From contig MGUL01000194.1 in NCBI GenBank assembly GCA_001800005.1, positions 1-8,519 of the forward strand: a DNA stretch of 8,519 nt, read 5' to 3'. Positions 5,773 to 8,519 of this stretch are shown one piece after another. Position 1 is the stretch's first letter, and every line of letters begins with the position of its first letter. The notes under the pieces are model-generated. The model searched no databases. It saw only the letters and a list, made by a program, of their open reading frames with translations, and was not told the DNA's origin. The stretch is from Elusimicrobia bacterium RBG_16_66_12 (GTDB lineage: Bacteria > Elusimicrobiota > Elusimicrobia > UBA1565 > UBA9628). The translations under genes were made by a program, and so were the position numbers.

Positions 5773-6921
5773 TTACTTGGCTACGCGAAAGATGCGCGAG
5801 ACGACGCCGGCGAGCGAGCCGGCCCAAATTCCCCGTCGGACCTCGGCGAAGCCCTCGTTCATGTGGACGATAAATCCGCGCTTAAGCCCCAAATACCCCA
5901 TCCCACGCTCAAGGCTCTGGATGCTCTGAGCCGCAAGGCTGAGCTTGATCTCGATGGGAATCAGCTCGCCCCGGAATTTAAGCAGAAGGTCTATCTCGAC
6001 TCCTGCTTGAGTCCTAAAGAAAAAAGCCTCCGCGGCGGGGTCCTCGAGGCGGGCGAGATTGATGATCTGCTCGATGCAAAATGTCTCAAAGCTGGCTCCC
6101 GCCTTAGGATGGGAAAGCAGCGCCTTCTTCTTAAAAGGAATGCCGAGGAGATGGTGCAGGATTCCCGTGTCGCGGATATAGAGCTTGGGGCTCTTGACCA
6201 GCCTCTTGCCCAGGTTGGCGCAATAGGGCGCAAGCCTTCTGACCAGGAAGGTTCCCTCGAAAATATCCAAGATATGGGAGACGGAATGGTAGTCGATTCC
6301 GAGGGAGCCTCCAAGCTGGCTCAGGTCGCTGATCGACCCTTGGGAGTGGGCCAGCATCGAAAGCAGCCTCATCATTTTCAACGAGGAAACCCGAAACCCA
6401 AGCTGAGGGATGTCCTGCTCCAGGTAGGTCCGTAGGAACGCCGGCAGCCAATCCTCAGCGGAGGCTCGCGGCCGGCTCCAATGGAGCCGGGGGAACGCGC
6501 CCTTGACCCACAGCTGCTCCTGGTCGGCTTCCAAAATCGAGAGGCCGCCCAGCTCCAAAAACCCAGTTCGTCCGGCCAGGGATTCCGAGATCTTCTTGAC
6601 GAGCTTCGGCGAGGCGGAACCCAAGAGGACGATTTTATGATTTTGATGGCGGTCGATATGGCTGCGCAGGAGAGGAAAAAGGGCCGGCAGACGTTGCGCC
6701 TCATCGATGATGATCCTCTTTGACTGCTCCAAGATGAGCTGCCCGTCGGTCTCCAGGCGCAAGAGGGTGGCTGGGTTTTCAAGGTCGAACGCATCGAATC
6801 CCGGCAACGCCCAGTGCGCGAAGGTGGATTTCCCCACTTGGCGCAACCCCAACAGGGTCACGATCGGGAACTGCTTCACGAGGGACTCGAGCTTGGCCCG
6901 GGCGATTCGAGGATGTATCAT
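5773..6921 (-). CDS. AAA_14 / DUF4143 family ATPase
   Basis: A 382-residue protein of the widespread AAA_14-DUF4143 type. The N-terminal P-loop domain has Walker A GLRQVGKST (25-33), Walker B RIIIDEAQRLP (69-79) and the sensor GSASPKL (101-107). A winged-helix-like middle (about 185-230: GSISDLSQLGGSLGID, VSHILDIFEG) is followed by the DUF4143 region with FRTQAGVEIDLLLKF (302-316) and PIEIK (322-326). The latter recalls the E-x-D...E-x-K core of PD-(D/E)xK nuclease folds, often degenerate in this family. The length is normal and the gene looks intact. The cellular role is not established; toxin-antitoxin, defence or DNA-related roles have been suggested. The ATG at 6921 has no ribosome site and seems to coincide with the transcription start. 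It converges on the tRNA fragment and diverges from the response regulator. Confidence 0.93.
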   Translation of the reverse strand: MIHPRIARAKLESLVKQFPIVTLLGLRQVGKSTFAHWALPGFDAFDLENPATLLRLETDGQLILEQSKRIIIDEAQRLPALFPLLRSHIDRHQNHKIVLLGSASPKLVKKISESLAGRTGFLELGGLSILEADQEQLWVKGAFPRLHWSRPRASAEDWLPAFLRTYLEQDIPQLGFRVSSLKMMRLLSMLAHSQGSISDLSQLGGSLGIDYHSVSHILDIFEGTFLVRRLAPYCANLGKRLVKSPKLYIRDTGILHHLLGIPFKKKALLSHPKAGASFETFCIEQIINLARLEDPAAEAFFFRTQAGVEIDLLLKFRGELIPIEIKLSLAAQSIQSLERGMGYLGLKRGFIVHMNEGFAEVRRGIWAGSLAGVVSRIFRVAK

Positions 6922-6927
6922 GCGTGT

Positions 6928-6956
6928 ATTTTAGATTGTTATCTACTATTTTGCAA
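6928..6956 (-). promoter_or_regulatory. Promoter of the ATPase gene, probably leaderless
   Basis: On the minus strand TTGCAA (6956-6951) and TAAAAT (6933-6928) are separated by exactly 17 bases in an AT-rich stretch that stands out from the GC-rich surroundings. The predicted transcription start, about 7 bases after the -10 box, falls on the A of the ATG at 6921. Together with the absent ribosome site this suggests a leaderless transcript. Confidence 0.6.
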
Positions 6957-7175
6957 ATACGATTCTCCAGTCCCGCTGGGGAAAAGATGTTGCCGGATCA
7001 GGATGCGGCCCGCGGGATCACGAGACGCGAGTCGTCCCTTGCGTCGAAACCCGCAGAGCCGGGCGCGAACGTTTGCACGGAGGTCTCGGCCACGGCATGC
7101 GGAGCCCGCCTTGCGCTGGAGCTCCCGAACGGCGGCGTCATGGCTGCTGGAAGGTCGGCCACTCCGCCTTTTGAG
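6957..7175. other. Intergenic stretch between divergent genes, no gene recognised
   Basis: Between the two divergent promoters I see no convincing gene. A plus-strand open frame across it (from about 6924 to 7202) has no ribosome site, no recognisable motif and an irregular composition. The only structure noted is a hairpin with arms 7024-7031 and 7038-7045 (8 pairs including one G-T) and a 6-base loop, of unknown meaning. Confidence 0.6.
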
Positions 7176-7203
7176 TTGACTCTCCGGGGCCAGGGTTCAT
7201 AAA
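7176..7203 (+). promoter_or_regulatory. Probable sigma70-type promoter of the response regulator gene
   Basis: TTGACT (7176-7181) and CATAAA (7198-7203) are separated by 16 bases, 27 bases upstream of the ATG. The -35 box matches well and the -10 box only moderately. The ribosome site GGAGG (7215-7219) lies 11 bases before the start, slightly far. Confidence 0.45.
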
Positions 7204-7230
7204 CTCGTCGCGACGGAGGCCGAAGACCCC

Positions 7231-7929
7231 ATGCCCCAGAAGATACTCGTCATCGACGACGACGCCAGCCTGCGCAAGATGGTCCACAAGTTCCTGACCG
7301 ACTCGGGACTCAACGTGGTCCACACCGACAACGGCTCCGAAGGCCTCCTGCTGGCCCGCGAGTCGCACCCGGATCTGGTCCTGGTGGACGCCGAGATGCC
7401 GGGCCTGGACGGCTATTCCTTCTGCCGCGTCCTCAAAAAGGAAGATTTCGCCGCGGCCATCGGCGTCATCGTGATGTCGGGCAAGTTCATCGGCGAGAAG
7501 GACGTCGTGACCGGCCTCGAATGCGGCGCCGACGACTACATCCTCAAGCCGTTCTCCCTGCAGGTCCTGCTGGCGCGCATCAAGGCCGTCCTGCGCCGCT
7601 ATTCGGCCTCCGCGAAGATGGAGGGCACGCTCAAGAAGCACGGCCTGGAGCTGGATCCCGCCGGACGCTCGCTGAAGGTTCGCGGCAAAATCGTCGAACT
7701 GACCCGCAAGGAGTTCGACCTGCTGGCCAGCCTCATCGAGCGTCCCGGGCGGGTGCTGAGCGTGCCCTTCCTGCTGCAGAACGTCTGGGGCTACGACCCC
7801 GCCGACTACAACGATCCCGGCACCGTCGAGGTCCACGTCTCGCATCTGCGCAAGAAGCTGGGCCCGCAGATCGCCAAGCGCCTGATCAACGTCCACGGAC
7901 GCGGCTATAAGTTCGACGACGCCGGCTGA
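7231..7929 (+). CDS. OmpR/PhoB-family response regulator
   Basis: This 232-residue cytoplasmic regulator takes a phosphoryl group from a sensor kinase and binds DNA. The receiver domain (about 3-120) has the acidic pocket D9-D10-D11, the phosphoacceptor D53 in LVLVDAEMPGLDG, the switch residue S83 in VIVMSG and K106 in DDYILKPF, so all key residues are present. The C-terminal winged helix (about 130-230) shows ELTRKEFDLLASLIERPGRV, VHVSHLRKKLG and INVHGRGYKF, as in OmpR/PhoB proteins. The length is normal for the family. No histidine kinase is in view, so its partner and signal are unknown. Phased CTTAA repeats just downstream could be its own target site upstream of the lipoprotein gene. The subfamily name cannot be given from sequence alone. 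Confidence 0.95.
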   Translation: MPQKILVIDDDASLRKMVHKFLTDSGLNVVHTDNGSEGLLLARESHPDLVLVDAEMPGLDGYSFCRVLKKEDFAAAIGVIVMSGKFIGEKDVVTGLECGADDYILKPFSLQVLLARIKAVLRRYSASAKMEGTLKKHGLELDPAGRSLKVRGKIVELTRKEFDLLASLIERPGRVLSVPFLLQNVWGYDPADYNDPGTVEVHVSHLRKKLGPQIAKRLINVHGRGYKFDDAG

Positions 7930-7935
7930 AGGGCG

Positions 7936-8012
7936 CTTAAACGCCGCTTAACCCGGCAGCGAGCGGGACTTAAGCCGGAGGAAAGCCGGCGCGCAGGCGG
8001 GAGTGCTAAGCT
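7936..8012 (+). promoter_or_regulatory. Phased CTTAA repeats and possible activated promoter before the lipoprotein gene
   Basis: CTTAA occurs at 7936, 7947 and 7969, so spacings are 11 and 22 bases, one and two helical turns. The first two sit in longer similar units (GCTTAAACGCC, GCTTAACCCGG). OmpR/PhoB-type regulators typically bind 11-base direct repeats, and the gene just upstream encodes one. A possible extended -10 (TGCTAAGCT, with TAAGCT at 8007-8012) lies downstream without a good -35 box, as at activator-dependent promoters. The assignment is inference. Confidence 0.4.
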
Positions 8013-8048
8013 ATGCCCATGGCGCGCAGGCCGCGCCGGGAGGATGCC

Positions 8049-8498
8049 ATGAGAAGCATCGGATGGACGACGGCGGCGGTTCTCGCCGCGATCGGCATGA
8101 CGGGCTGCAACGGCGTCGTCAGCCGCGTCCATAAGGGGCGCGTGGGCGACGTCATCGACCAAAAACCGGAGCGAAGGGGATACATCGAGGCGATCGGCAT
8201 CGGGGCCTCGGAACCGACCATCCCCACCGAAACCCAGCGCAAGGCTTTGTCGCGCGACGCGGCCATCGTGAAAGCCCAGTACGAACTGCTTTCCATGATC
8301 AAGGGCGTCGAGCTGGAGGGCGGCATCACGGTCTCGCAGGCGATGGAGAAGGATTCCCTGCTGACCGCCCGGGTCAAGGACACCATCCGCGGGGCCGAGA
8401 TCCTTAAGAGCGAGTTCACTTCGGACGGCGGCTGCGTCGTGACCCTGCGGCTCCCGCGATACAAGCTGGAAGAGGAACTGGGGGCGAAGCTGCGATGA
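8049..8498 (+). CDS. LPP20-like lipoprotein
   Basis: A 149-residue protein with a short signal peptide (RSIGWTTAAVLAAIG) followed by MTGC, a slightly unusual lipobox that puts the lipid-modified cysteine at residue 20. The mature part fits the LPP20 lipoprotein family: GYIEAIGIGASE, then a helix rich in Ala, Arg and Lys (QRKALSRDAAIVKAQYELL), then GGCVVTLRLPRYKLEEEL. LPP20-type proteins are anchored to the cell envelope, mostly the outer membrane, and some act in flagellar or surface assembly; no specific role is visible here. The ATG at 8049 is chosen over one at 8013 because GGGAGGA lies 5 bases upstream and it places the signal peptide at the N-terminus. Its TGA overlaps the next start codon (ATGA), so it is the first gene of an operon. 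Confidence 0.85.
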   Translation: MRSIGWTTAAVLAAIGMTGCNGVVSRVHKGRVGDVIDQKPERRGYIEAIGIGASEPTIPTETQRKALSRDAAIVKAQYELLSMIKGVELEGGITVSQAMEKDSLLTARVKDTIRGAEILKSEFTSDGGCVVTLRLPRYKLEEELGAKLR

Positions 8499-8519
8499 AC
8501 CGCTTCGCGGCGGCCGCGG
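8495..8519 (+). CDS. Start of a further gene, translationally coupled (cut by window edge)
   Basis: An ATG overlaps the lipoprotein stop as ATGA and opens a frame reading MNRFAAAA to the window edge. The Ala-rich beginning after a basic residue would suit a signal peptide, so this may be another envelope protein. Only eight codons are visible and the product cannot be named. Confidence 0.5.

Noticed and set aside
6924..7202. A small plus-strand gene in the intergenic region
   Set aside because: It has no ribosome site or recognisable motif and overlaps both divergent promoters.
7138..7896. Minus-strand open frame (252 codons) opposite the response regulator
   Set aside because: The opposite strand encodes a complete response regulator with all key residues. 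The antisense translation is low-complexity and lacks motifs.
1..8519. CRISPR array
   Set aside because: No regularly spaced repeats of 25-40 bases are visible on either strand.

Overview
The window looks like a high-GC, Gram-negative (diderm) bacterial chromosome. The evidence is an LPP20-type lipoprotein, an OmpR/PhoB-type response regulator, good Shine-Dalgarno sites and GTG/TTG start options. Deep-branching groups such as Elusimicrobiota or a deltaproteobacterial-like lineage would fit, but nothing in the sequence fixes the taxon.

The main landmark is the 3' part of a tRNA-Asp(GTC) gene at about 5549-5603: anticodon arm, T arm, acceptor 3' strand and encoded CCA, with no matching 5' half. 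Such a fragment is what a tyrosine recombinase leaves at the distal end of an element inserted into the 3' end of a tRNA gene. I therefore read positions 1 to about 5550 as the right-hand part of an integrated element, whose other end (intact tRNA-Asp) should lie to the left of the window. From about 5604 on, the sequence is the host chromosome.

Inside the element, a tight five-gene minus-strand operon runs away from the att fragment: a 95-aa unknown protein, a 640-aa tyrosine recombinase with two excisionase-like helix-turn-helix domains on its C-terminus, a 107-aa 'QGDV / GEATGHAHAI' conserved protein, a 159-aa variant leucine-rich/HEAT-like repeat protein and a 145-aa DUF6745-like protein. 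Junctions are a 4-base ATGA overlap or gaps of 1, 9 and 7 bases, so the last three genes appear to be expressed with the integrase. Left of the operon are a chimeric gene (unknown N-terminus fused to a PKD/Ig-like module and a C-terminal beta-sandwich module without a signal peptide), a DUF1848 gene truncated at its 3' end, and the 3' end of a probable transposase that causes that truncation.

On the chromosomal side a strong 17-bp hairpin follows the tRNA fragment. Next come an AAA_14/DUF4143 ATPase (minus strand, with a promoter whose predicted start coincides with its ATG), a divergent OmpR/PhoB-family response regulator, an LPP20-like lipoprotein preceded by helically phased CTTAA repeats that may be the regulator's binding site, and the first codons of a translationally coupled next gene.
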